A stretch of DNA of 64,000 bases. It comes from Amoebophrya sp. A120. Lineage: Eukaryota > Sar > Dinophyceae > Syndiniales > Amoebophryaceae. How positions within the stretch are numbered: the stretch's first letter is position 1; each line of letters opens with the position of its first letter. Location of the stretch: the NCBI GenBank assembly GCA_905178155.1, contig CAJINV010000003.1, forward strand, positions 9,369,979 to 9,433,978, read 5' to 3'. The position numbers and the translations under genes are program-made. Below the pieces are notes generated by a model. The model saw nothing but the letters and a program-made list of their open reading frames with translations, was not told the DNA's origin and did not search any database. Of the stretch, positions 51,967-62,529 are shown piece by piece.

Positions 51967-54900
51967 ATGCCGCCGCCAGCAAACTCCCCAAGCGTTTCGG
52001 GGTCCTCCAGGCGGCTGAATGTGCGCTCTTCATTTGAACCGACAATAGGGGGAAAAAGTAAAAGCATAGGTCCTAACAATAGTGCGACTCGTCATGGCAC
52101 GTATCCACGAGGGATGACTGTGAAGGACGATACCACAGCTGCGAATGTGTTTCGGTCGCTAGCCAATTCGCCTGCATGGTTGATGCTATCACAGTTCGAA
52201 GAACGGGACATTTTGAATTTTACGAACGAGGGATCTGCTACCCCGGCTGTAGCAAGACCTTCATCAGGGGGGCGGAGATTGCAAGAGTATCAGGAAAAGC
52301 AACAACGAAGCGGATTTTCGTCTGCGGGAAGTCGCGCGGTGAAAAAGGGTGAGATACGGACAGAAAGAGTGGCATTTCACGACGGCGAGGAGGTTGCAGG
52401 CAGACTGTCGGAGACGCACGACCTTCTTGGACATGCGTCTCCTTCGGAGTCAGAAATGCAGGGCGTGCATGGAGCAGGGCGCGAGCTATTCCGAGAGATA
52501 TGCAGCCCTGTTTCACCGTCGGGAGGAACCGAGAGCCTCCAACACAGCAGCGAGGTGACGGCTGCCTGCATGCTCTCGGGGCGGCTTCTGTTAAGCGCAA
52601 CAGAAAGCGGGCACTTGACTCTGTGGGACGTCGAATCGCACACGAAGAGGGCAACCGTGCAGCTCGATGCAGTTGTGCAAAAATCCGAGCGCGCAGCTCG
52701 ACTGCGTAGGCAGGCCGATGCGCATCGGGGGGGAAAAGGAAACCAAACTGGAGATCCTTGCTTTGCTGCAGCAGTGTGGATGCGGGAGAACGTCACGAAT
52801 ATTCGGCAGACCGAGCACGATTTGAGGGAGAAGAATGAAGAGGAGCAGTTGCGGCGAGAGTGGAAGCAAAAGCGCCGAGCGTCTACAAGTCCGGGGAAGC
52901 TTCGCACTGGCCCCTCCGCCGCACAGCTGGGCGCTGAACTCCAAGCGCCGGCTCCACTGGCGGAGCGCGTCGATACCGCACCGACACCAGGGCATTGCGG
53001 CCAATCCTCTGACTCTGTGGAAAGTTCTGCGTTCTCAATAGAACCGAACGAGGCCAAGGCGATTCGCATTCAAATAATAGCACCGCATCCCAGTGACGCG
53101 CGATTCGTGCTGCTTGTCACAACAGGAGGTTGGGTGCTATGGACTGATATCACGCTGACCCACGTTCGGGTGTATTTGCAGCTAGACCCTAGCGCCGTTT
53201 CTCGCTCTCTGGCCGACCGTTACAAAAGCCACTTCCTAGTTCGGAATAACAGCTACCCGAGTGTCGAAGAGGATAAAACCGTCTCGCCTTCTGCACTGCT
53301 AGTTTGGTGGGATAACCCCGCTACGCTACGGCGAAGACCACGGCAGCACGACCGCTATCGCTTCGCTCTTGCGACGAAGACAGCACTACGTTGCTACGAT
53401 GTACAGATTCCCGAACAGCCCCTCGCACTACCCGTGCCAGAGAGGCGACATTCTTCGCGCTATGTTGCTTTCTTTGATCCTCCTCAAGAGTCATCCTCAT
53501 GGGACTTGAGTCGAGACTTTTCCGAGCCGACTGAGTGCTGTTCGATTCTCCAGGCAGGCAGCTGGGGCGAAGTCACAGCCATGCAGTTTCACGACAGACT
53601 GTGCGTAAAAAGACTCGACGGGCCCCACCAAGTAGACGCTGCTCGCCAATTGATTTGATGGAAGCAGAGCACTAGCTCCGCGTGTATGTCCCTTTCGCTC
53701 CGATGGAGCCTCCGGGAGAACCCTGCCCCCTTGAGAACCCCCGGAAGCAGCCTTGCTCCCCCCGCGTCCCCGACCCCCTTCCCTCCTGCCTCTGTGGCTC
53801 CGGCACCTGGATTCCCCCTTTGTTGGTGCGCTCTAAACTCAGAACACAGCGAGGACGTTCGAATTGGTTCAAGTTTCAGAATCGGGGCGGTTTTATTGGG
53901 TTCAACGCGATTAGTAGCTGCAGAAAGTTTTGAAGTTCCATTTTGTTCATGTGAGTCATTTCAGTGGTGTGGTGGTTTAGTTTTAGTTTTGTTCTCTCTT
54001 GCTTTTCGATCTACGATTTTTGTACGTTTTGAAATTCCGAACGATTTTAAAGTCTGAATTTAGACCGAGGGGCTTGGTATGGTGACCGGCGTCAACATAT
54101 GTTGACACCGGTCAACATACCAATAGAAACCGACTCGATTCCGGAACTTGAACCAATTCGAACCTCCTCGCTGTGTTCTGAGTTTAGACCGCACCAACGC
54201 CCTTATATATGAGAACGCGGCCCCTTCCGCCCGGCTACTCGTCCGGGAGCCCGGAAAATGCGCCCCGGCCCGCGTTGAGCGAACCAGGAACCCGGCCTGT
54301 GGCTCATCGCCCCGCCCGCCCCCGTCCCTCGGCCCCTTCCCGGGACCCCCCCGGCCCCTCGCCGCGGAGCGTACCTCTGCGAGTCCCCGCTTGCCTCCGA
54401 CAGCCCGGGACCTATTCGGGCGGCCCCACCTCGTGCGGCTTTCCTCCTCGCGCGAGCGGTGCGGCCCCTTTCGGGGGAGCCCCGGCCCCCGCTGCGGAGC
54501 CCGGCATTCGTAACCCGGCCCGGACAGCCCAGCAGCCGCAGCGAGCGGGGCCCAGAGTGCGGGCAGCCAAGGCACACAATTGCCTGCGTCGCTGTCGCAG
54601 CCACACGGCGCACAGGCTGAAATCCGGGTGCAGACATGCGGCACCCCCTTCCCTCCCCCAACGAAGGAGCTTCGGAGGCTGGCCCGGCAGCCGGCGCTGC
54701 GGGCGGTGGGCCGTGTAAGTAGGTACTACCGCGGCCGGCGCCGCCCGGTGTTTTGTTTCCTTGTATCTTGGCGCCGGCCGCCACCCGGCGCTTTTCTTGG
54801 TCTCCGAGGAACCGCGGGAGCGGGCCCCGGCGCGGGGGCAGCCATGCATGTGCCGACGCTGGGCCCGCTTGGCCCGGGCCCGGGGGCAACCACAAGAAAA

Positions 54901-56957
54901 AACACGCGTGGGAAAGGCCCCCGCGCGTCGGCGCCGGGTGGTGTTGTGCGGGCTGCTTGACCCTGGCATATTGGCAGCCAATCAAGAACAAGAGGGGCGT
55001 TGCTGCCGCACAAGTTAGGGAGCGGCAGCGGCGGGGGGCACGCATATTGCCCCAAGCGCCGTGCCACCGCGGCGGTCGGGGGGACGGTGGGCAAGATGGC
55101 ACACGCCCGCAGGTCGCGGCCACGCGCAGCCGCCCGGTGCGCGGCACGCAGGGAAGGCACTGCCCGCTCGTGCCATCGCGTTTGTCTTCAGAGGGGCAGT
55201 GCCGCGAAGGCGACCCGGGCTTACGTTGGTTGGTGCAGGTGCTGCCGCTTGCCAGGCGTTGGAAGCCGTGGAGCGCATGCAGGAAGGGGGGGCCGGCACG
55301 CCTTTTTCGTAGATTCTCAGCCACCTCAGGGGGGGGGGCCGCAAACCGTCCGAACAAGGCGCAGAAAGAGGCGTGGAATTTTTTAAACAGGAAGACCGCT
55401 AAGATGCGCCGAGCCAGTCGCGCCCAAGAGATGACAGTAAATGGCCCGTAAGCTTGTTATGCACGTATTCTAGTACTCAGGGCCAGCGGTCGCGGCCGCA
55501 AATGTTTTCTTTCATTTTTGGGAATCGGCGAAGCGCTGCGGCCAGGCCGGCTGGGGAAGCTGGGGGGCCAAAAACAATTGGCGTCGTGTGTGCTAGGTCA
55601 GAAAGACACGCGCGGTCCTTGTGCTGCTTGCTCCCCGGAGGTGTGGCGAATCCCCTTGCGGGTCTCGCGGTTCCCTAACACCATGGATCTGGTGGCCGCT
55701 CGCTTCCAGATTTTTGCGTTTGCCTGTGTGCAGACACTGGGACTGAGAACAAATCAATGATAGCCGCAACTTGGAGGTGGCCTGCTTTTGTTTTATCACG
55801 GGTCTGTCTTTTTCTTGGCGGTCTCCAGCAGTGGACACTTGACGCTATGGCTTCTGCAAGTCGGGTCCAAGAGTATTTTGCCGCTAAAGCAATTTCCCAA
55901 TCCAACAAGCGAGCTATTCTTCTGCCCGAAGTTGGAGCTGGGTGTCCTAGAGTTTTTCCAGGTTGAGCCAGACCGAAGTGATGATTGGTGCATGAAATTC
56001 TCGCAACTTTCTCTGCGGTAAGTTTCTTGATCGATGGCCCACCATTTGCGATTTACTTACTTAACTATGTATACTATCTATTAATAGCAATTCCAATGCC
56101 ATAGCCTACAAGCCTGGACGTGGGTCCTTGGGGGGCCTGCAGGGCTTGTTGTTGTCCGGATCAAACTCGTCGTTTGCGGCTTCGCTTTGAATCTCGCAAA
56201 AGCCGCGGGCCCTTTGTGGGCCCGCGTTAGAGTGCGCGGCTGTGCTTTCGAAGACACGCGCAAAAGCCCTGGACCCATCGGGGGCCCGCGCTAGTGCGTC
56301 TGGTTGCGTTTCCAAAAGGACGCTCCGACAAACTTGCTTCAAAGTCGGAGGCGGCTGAACTCCGCGCCGTTTTTGCCGCGCGCGCGACGCCGATCCCTCG
56401 CGACTTCGTTTGGCCGCTTCTGGTTTCGAGTTAGTCGGAGGCGGCTGAACTCCGTGGCTTTTTTTGTCGTGCGCGCGACGCCGATCCCTCACGACTTCGT
56501 TCGGCTGCATCTGGTTTCCCGAGCGACGGTCGTGTTGGCCTGCACTCCGAAGTGGCTGCGACCAGAATCGGCCCGGCCTTTCCGTAAAGGTTGCTAACTC
56601 CACCCCCTCGCTCCTCTCGTGTCTGCCTCTGTGAGAGACCACTGCGAATCAAAGCAAAAAGGCCTGGGGGTGCACGCGGAACGCTGTTGTGCAACGTACT
56701 TGGGACGAATTTTATGAAATAACACGTGCCGAGCCCAGCGGGCTCGTGGCGGTCCCGCGCTCCAGGCTCCTATACAGAACTACGCTGGCACGCATCTGCG
56801 ATGATATTTGTTGTACCAAAGGCTTCACTTCTTTATCGAATGCTGCAGGTTTGACGCCGACGCATCAGAGCTCACTTTTGCGCCACACAGAGTCGAGTGG
56901 TTTGCAGCTGATACCGAAGTCCTTGCGGCCGTTGTTGAGGAAGTAAGGGAGCAGTAA
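51967..56957 (+). CDS. WD-repeat protein gene (multi-exon; model incomplete)
   Basis: Exon A begins at ATG 51967 (stop in frame at 51949) and probably ends at 53604 before gtaaaa, after TAMQFHDRLC. It has disordered N-terminal sequence, a clear WD repeat (SGRLLLSATESGHLTLWDVE, about 52575-52640), a Lys/Glu-rich insert, and another propeller blade (FVLLVTTGGWVLWTDI, about 53100). A second exon, about 55777-56017, has another blade, SVFFLAVSSSGHLTLWLLQV. A third, 56849-56957, joins it perfectly: CTCTGCG to GTTTGACG reads SLRFDADASELTF. The last exon ends at a TAA that overlaps a consensus GTAAGT donor, so further exons are likely. The link from exon A to the second exon is unresolved in phase; an exon may be missing between them. 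The subfamily is not identified; axonemal or scaffold WD proteins are possibilities. Confidence 0.6.
53822..54198. repeat. Foldback element: 80-bp inverted repeats about 220 bp apart
   Basis: The left arm, about 53822-53899, begins gttggtgcgctctaaactca. The right arm, about 54120-54198, is its inverted copy (read inverted: gttggtgcggtctaaactca). Identity is high over about 80 bp. No clear target duplication was found at the outer ends. The shape resembles a MITE or foldback transposon. Its TIR is unlike those of the introner-like elements. Confidence 0.7.
54076..54121. repeat. 46-bp near-perfect palindrome
   Basis: Arms of 23 bp centred on the perfect 16-bp palindrome gtcaacatatgttgac (54091-54106). 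Only two of 23 base pairs mismatch. It abuts the inner edge of the right arm of the foldback repeat. Confidence 0.8.
56018..56848 (+). other. GT-AG intron (831 nt) of WD-repeat gene, with a 90-bp tandem duplication
   Basis: The donor gtaagtttc follows ctctgcg and the acceptor is gaatgctgcag. Phase agrees exactly across it (CGG codon rebuilt). Inside are a 9-bp-stem hairpin at 56204-56226 (cgcgggccc/gggcccgcg) and the tandem repeat at 56343-56522. Confidence 0.75.
56343..56522. repeat. Tandem duplication, 2 units of 90 bp
   Basis: Both units start agtcggaggcggctgaactc (56343 and 56433) and continue with shared blocks: gcgcgcgacgccgatccctc, then acttcgtt and tctggttt. Several substitutions separate them, so this is not a recent copy. 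It lies within an intron of the WD-repeat gene. Confidence 0.75.
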
Positions 56958-59900
56958 GTGCCGACTTGTGAAAAGTATTCGCTTTTGTCTAACATTCCAT
57001 CAGCAACGTTTCAGGCAAGGCGCGTCACGTGCTTTCACCTTAACCTTGTTGTGGAAACTCGTCCTGTCTTCCGTGTTTGTGCCGGTTGCAGCAGGGTGCA
57101 TTTTCCTGAGTTGCGATGTTTCTGTTTGTGTTTGTCAGTCTTCAATGCAAAGTGAAGGTGAGGGCACTTAAACACTAGAGGCCACAAAGCTTCGAAGAGT
57201 CTGACCTTTTTGTACTATGAAAATATGTACGTTATTAATGCCGCAAGGCGGTCGCCAGTATCGCATCGTCGTCATTAAGACGTGGGTCACATGTTGTACC
57301 ATTTCAGAAACACTACTAGGCAGCTCGCACACAGATTTTCGCTTGCCACGGCAATTTTAGCAGACTGCCGAAGAAGCTCAGTCACGAGTTCTCCCTCTCG
57401 CCTGTGAGTTCTTGGGGGGCCGGCGTAAATCTGCAACTTCTCGCCAGATGAATTTTTGTGAATGCGAATCGGCATGATTATGACGATTCGACGCATGTCA
57501 TCGCGCATGAAGGAGTACTCGAAGAGGGTCTATGGACTGCCGCGAAGCTTATTTTACTTTTTGCCAAGTGCCGCCTCCTATCCTCATCTTTTGATCCATT
57601 GCAAATGGAGCTACAACTCGCGCCACAATAAATTTGCGTTCCTCCAGCGTTGCACTAGACGACGCGAGCGCATGCTTTGGGCCGTAGATACATGTTAACG
57701 AACACCAGCAGACGTCTTTGAGACGTGCTCTCAGTCACAGGGTGGCTCCAGGGTCAGTACTTTTTCGACATGACGCATGCGAGTTTATATATTCATTTGC
57801 ATAGAACGTGGTCTACAAATTAATTTCCGGCAACATATGCTGTGAGGAAGACTGCATCCGGACCGGCCCACCTTGCATGCTCGGGCTGGTCGAGGGTCTC
57901 GGATGTCCTTGTGGCACAGAAGAGTCGCTCGGGGCGACGTTCTTGGTCCGACAAAAAATGAAAAAAAGAGCGGACACTCGCTACGCAGAATGTCCTTGCT
58001 GTTGCTGTTTCATGTTGGCAAAAGCTAGCACTCGCAAGACCGCGAATGTTGCGGCTTCATATGGAACTGCCTCTACGGCGACCCGCCCCGGACGCATGCG
58101 GGACCACATGAGCATGCGAAAACGCCTATCATGCACAATAATGGGCCCACCATGGCTGTTGCAGACTGACATTCCAGTTTCGGAAATTGATCAGAGAAAC
58201 TGAAGTGCCATTGTAGACTGTAGAACGACGCCGGAAGTACATCAGCATTTTGTTTTCGGGGAAGCACACAACAGAAAGAACCGAGAGTCTGCGGGAAATG
58301 TTTGACTTCTCCGCAGCGGTTCTGTCCCGGCTTCTCAGAGGGTGCGCTGCCCCGCAGGGGGCCCTTTTCCACTTGGGCCCCCCGAATACTAGGCATGCGC
58401 CATCCACCGTTCGGGGAAGCGCTTCCCCGCACGCGTCCTCTGCCTCGCACCGGGCGACCCGCACGTCCATTGCTCTGTAGCTCGATTTAGCAGGGGGTGA
58501 CTCGGACGGTTCGCAGCCTTTAGAGATATTCTTTCTCCAGGGCGGCGCCGCTGCCACGACTAGGGCCGCCCCCCATCGCTCGGCCGGCTCCCAGCGCAGA
58601 AAAGTATCGCTTTCCCGGTTGCAAGTGGCGCCCAGGGGAGGCACTTCTCGGCCGGGTGTGGTCCGCCCGAGCCATCTTGGCCCCAGCGGGAGAGGGGAGG
58701 CCGGGACCTGCCCCCGACCCGCCCCCATTAGGGTTGCTGTCGCTGCGGTTCGGGGCCCGAGCAGTATCCAGTGCAAAAGTATCGCATTTGCATAAATCGA
58801 GAAGGTATTTGCATGGAACGTGACACATCTACACGCAAACTTTTGCGGTCACTGTTGTACTACTAGGTAAAAAAGTACAAGTGCAAGGCTGTTTGTAGCC
58901 TACGCGAATTGGAATTATACTGCCACCCTTCCCCATCGAGTTTCCCTACGAACTTGGCACGAACTTCGGAGCCAACTTGTTAGGAACTTCCGAGCTAGTT
59001 CGTGAGTTACTCGAGCATGGAACTCATAGGAGTGCGATATTTCTGCACTGGATAGGTGGCCTGTCCGTGGCGACCCGCCGCGGGCCCCTAGATGCCCTCA
59101 AGTGCGGCGCGCCGGCCCGCAAAGGTAGCTCCTCGCCCCGTTCGCAGATTCTGTCGCCGCAGTTTGTTGAGAAGTCGTCGCAGAAAGAGGCTTTCATTCT
59201 TTGTAAAACCCGCGCAGAATCCGCTGGAAAAGTCTGTCGACGAACCAAGATGATAAATAGCCCCGCGGGAGGGGGAGCAGGGGCTTAACGGGTGCAGAGA
59301 GCGTGGCGCCAGCGCAGCAACCCGGGGGAGACTAGTTTATGTCGGGGCTCCAGCGTCGACGCTTGGACGCCGGGGCCGGGCCACTACAGGAATGGTTTCC
59401 CCGAGACTTCGCAAAGGCCCAAGCGCACCCGCTTGCCCCCCAATTTCCCTTGAGACCATTCGTGCAGGTCCTCGGAAAGTCGTTGAGGCCTCCCAGGCCG
59501 TTCAGATGCACTCGCTGAGATGCAGCCGTTGAGATCCCTGTATAGCAACCAACTATTGCCCTGCTTTCGTTTTTTGGCTCTGTGGCGTAGAAAAGTCTAT
59601 GCGGCTTTATAAAAAGATATGAAGCTGTTTGTTTGAATTCTGAAATAATATTTACGCGGTTGTAGAACTGGGAGACTCGGGTGGCAAAAAAAGTCCTCTG
59701 GGTGCGACATTTTTGAACATGATAGCGCAAGCGTGCCGACCATTTTCGACCTGCTGAAGGCAGCAAGCCGCCTCCGCAGCATTGTCCATTGAAGGGGCAC
59801 ATAATTCCACTAACCATGACGCGTGGACAGCTATTTCTTCTGTATCCCGGGCTACACACATTCGCGCGCGTTCGTTTCGTTTCCCCAGCGAGTAACCCAA

Positions 59901-62057
59901 ATATAACTACCAGGTAAGGCAATTTCTTGTGAGAAAGTGACGCTGTCAGACCTAAAAATCCCAGGAAGTCAATGGATTCACTCTTGTACCGGAATCGCAG
60001 TTGTGAAAAAAAAACACCAGACAGCCGGCACACCGTTCGGCTTGCGGGTGTTTTTTTTCTCTACCCCGATGTCCGCCCAAAGCAAGGAATTTACGGGCCG
60101 GGAAGCCAGGAAGTGCTGGCCGGTACGCCCGCGCAAATTTGCCAACCACCAGGCACGAGCCCGCTGGGCGTTTTGGGCCAAATATTGGCCAGCAAGCCTG
60201 CGCAGATTTGCAGCCTCGGGGCTTTTTTGTAGAGGACCCCGGAGAGGATTCCCCAGCCCCACGGCCGGAATTCCCTGCTCCATCCAATTTGGCCCGTTTG
60301 CCCCGACCGTCGCGGGGTGGCACGCGGGGGCAAAGTTTGGGGATGGGCTTTGGCAGAGGTTTCCGGCAGGGCGGGTGATCCCCCCAGGCAACGGAGAACT
60401 CCACTCCAGCCGGGCGAGGCCCCGGGGGGATAGCGCATCACCCACTGGCCGGGGGAACCGCCTGGGTACGGAAGAGCCCCTGAAGACCCGGGGAACACCC
60501 GGGGAAAGGGGGGTCCCCGGACTGCGAGCGAGGTGAGCACCAAAGGTTTTGCCCAGCCCCGGGGGTGCGGTGACATTTTTTGGTTCCTGGTTTTATTAAG
60601 GGTACAATCCAGGCCACATTACTTGGCGTCACGTTGGTAGCGTCAAGCTTAAAATAGAATGAACGTATATTGAATCTGCTGCCCGCTCAGAGTTTTAGTT
60701 TTTCATGCGACTCTGCAGCACTCACGCATAAACTTTTGCATGTTTCAAGTCTCAAGACTTTCATGGGCTCACGCACATCCGAGATCGCGAGGGCGAAGAG
60801 GGGGTCTCCAAGCCGAAAAAAAATGAATCAAGTTAGCAGCGTAGGGGTCTAGGGTTTCAGGTTTCTGGCCGTCGGCCAGGGTGGCTGACGTCTCTCTTCC
60901 GTGCCGTGGTTGCGTCGATGCGTGCCCGGAGCCTTGCTTGCCTTCGTGTTAAATTTCTCCCGAGTGTCCCCCCTTGTCTCTGTCGCCCAGTACTTCCTTG
61001 TCCGGGACAGCATTCCGATGGGCCTTTTGGGCCGCCCGGTGTTCGTTTGGACCGTAGACATTGAAGCGTCTAGGCTTCTGCCTTCCTAGTTGACGCAACT
61101 TGATTCGAAAATAAACGCGACTCGGCTACAAATTCCGCTAACTTGACGCGAGCACAAAGCTCCAAGCTAGATTTGGCCTAGTGTGATCTGGGTGATTTGT
61201 TCCTGTATTAGATGGCACATGTTCATCTTGCCTATAATACAGAACAAGCATGAGAGCGCCATCGTGTTTCGTGATATACGGCTGACAGCGTCACCGGTTC
61301 TGCTGTTTTAGCTGGCTTGGATTTGTGATGACAGTTGTTCTTACCGGTATTTCTTCCTTCGTGTTGGTTATTGAAAAAAAGATGTAAATTTACATGCTGG
61401 AAATATTCATCAGGTATACGGCCTGGGATACAAAGTTAAGGCTTGCCGAAGTTGGTCCGCGGGGGTGTCCGAACAAGCTTGGGCTTGGAAATTTCAAAGC
61501 ACGACACTACACCAAAGGGCAGCGCAGCAGCTTGCCGCTCTTCGGTTTTGATTAGATAGGTTCACAGCGTTTTCGGGAATTCATCAGCGAAGCAGCCTAG
61601 GCTCTAGCTTTTCACAAGCGCGAGTTCCTGCTTCGGAGGAATTAGAGCGGTGCTCTTTCCTTCTGGGCGGTGAGTGATGCGATACATAGAAACTTTTACG
61701 CGCTCGAATTCTTTAGGCCCTTCTCCGTGCACTTGCAGGTGCTTGGGGACACGAGGGCCATAGGGGTCACGACTGCTGTTAGTGTTGCAACGGCTTCTAC
61801 AACCATATTCCCTTGATTTCGAATATTCGAAGACTCCAACAGTCCTGCCGCCTCACCTCGCGCGCCGCTTGCACCAAGCTGAAAGAGAAGTGCGCTGCGC
61901 TTGCGCCAGCTTTTCGGAGCCGGAGCCGCCTTCCTTACGGCTTCCTTTCTTTTTAGGGTTGCACGCTGGAGCGCGCAGCAAGGGGCGATAGAATTTGTTT
62001 CGAAGATCGAAGCTCGCTCGCGCCATACGCTGGACTGATTTTGGCCCGCTTTAACAG
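56958..62057. other. Poorly resolved region with possible small exons and GC-rich filler
   Basis: No long gene. Isolated exon-like pieces on the + strand include 57805-58203 (listed) and about 60960-61070, which reads VSPLVSVAQYFLVRDSIPMG with G/C-ending codons before a GTAGAC donor. About 61717-61777, between ctttag and gttagt, reads PFSVHLQVLGDTRAIGVTTA. GC-rich sequence lies at 58300-58750, 59330-59500 and 60060-60560. A short perfect hairpin (gggggccc/gggccccc) is at 58357-58382. These may be exons of one intron-rich gene, possibly continuing the WD-repeat gene. Confidence 0.4.
57805..58203 (+). CDS. Possible Cys-rich exon
   Basis: Open after a plausible acceptor (ttgcatag at 57804). It reads VVYKLISGNICCEEDCIRTG, then a GLGCPCG stretch, FLVRQKMKKR and ECPCCCCF. 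The Cys spacing and a basic patch between two Cys clusters recall small Cys-rich membrane-associated families (PLAC8-like or related protist families). The match is only by eye, with no diagnostic motif. The second half, after 58020, has less protein-like composition, so the exon may end earlier. No start codon was found. Confidence 0.3.
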   Translation, partial: NVVYKLISGNICCEEDCIRTGPPCMLGLVEGLGCPCGTEESLGATFLVRQKMKKRADTRYAECPCCCCFMLAKASTRKTANVAASYGTASTATRPGRMRDHMSMRKRLSCTIMGPPWLLQTDIPVSEIDQRN

Positions 62058-62529
62058 ACGTTTCGACTTTGGCGGGTGCGGAGCCACAGTATTCAACTTC
62101 CAAGCGTTACACCAGAGAGCAAGTCAGGCCACTGTCCCTGGAGCAGAGTATCGAGAGCATGATTTTGGGATCTCCGTTCTTGCGTCCTGCGCGTCTGTCT
62201 CCGTTTTCTAGTATGGGAACAAGGAATAGAGGCACTGTGGGAACCGCTCTGTGATGCGAACGAGTTTGCAGCCTGTGTGCTATCGTGGACGACTACTGCA
62301 GGGTAAACCACAACCAAAACGGACAGGCATTTCGTGTGCCTAGATTGCATACTTAGGTTTTACCTTCTAGATAATACTTTCGTGTCACAGAGCAACCCGA
62401 AGCAGTGCCAGCGCCACTACATCTTGATATTGGTTTCGTACAAGCCGAAGCCGAAGAAGCGGCCAGCTACGCTTCCGGACAAGGCGCCGAGCTTCTTACA
62501 GGCCAGAGCTGCGCCGCCTTATCCCATTT
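62058..62529 (+). CDS. Three linked short exons of an unidentified gene (62058-62122, 62212-62302, 62393 to about 62529)
   Basis: The first exon follows ctttaacag and reads RFDFGGCGATVFNFQALHQR. An 89-nt GT-AG intron (62123-62211, acceptor ccgttttctag) joins it in phase to IWEQGIEALWEPLCDANEFA. A donor ggtaaacc at 62303 then leads to an acceptor at 62391-62392, giving GNPKQCQRHYILILVSYKPK and KPKKRPATLPDKAPSFLQ. This last frame has almost all codons ending in G or C, as in the strong genes here. The strand-like pattern could be part of a beta-propeller, perhaps the end of the WD-repeat gene. Neither gene start nor end is fixed. Confidence 0.4.
62123..62211 (+). other. Short GT-AG intron (89 nt)
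   Basis: Donor gtcagg after cagagagcaa; acceptor ctgtctccgttttctag with a pyrimidine tract. Splicing rebuilds AGA GCA ATA TGG in frame, while the unspliced frame stops at the TAG. No terminal inverted repeats. Confidence 0.45.

Larger units (their letters stand above)
53605..55776. other. Long intron region of WD-repeat gene with foldback element and GC-rich block
   Basis: Starts at the donor gtaaaa (53605). It holds the inverted repeat (53822-54198) with its palindrome, then a very GC-rich stretch (about 54200-55350) of C/G runs and Ala/Pro/Arg-coding shadows on both strands. The minus-strand frame of about 380 codons there has no protein-like features. An unrecognised short exon is possible, since the outer exons do not join in phase. 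Confidence 0.5.

Noticed and set aside
53850..53880. tRNA-like T-loop motif (gttcgaatt) in the foldback arms
   Set aside because: No matching acceptor, D or anticodon stems could be built around it in either arm, so no tRNA gene is called. A tRNA-derived origin of the repeat is not excluded.
54203..55357. 384-codon minus-strand frame in the GC-rich block
   Set aside because: GC-rich DNA has few stop codons. The translation is Arg/Pro/Gly/Ala-rich without motifs, and opposite-strand frames are equally open.
56106..56642. 178-codon minus-strand frame
   Set aside because: It covers the 90-bp tandem duplication and a hairpin inside a supported intron, and has no protein-like features.
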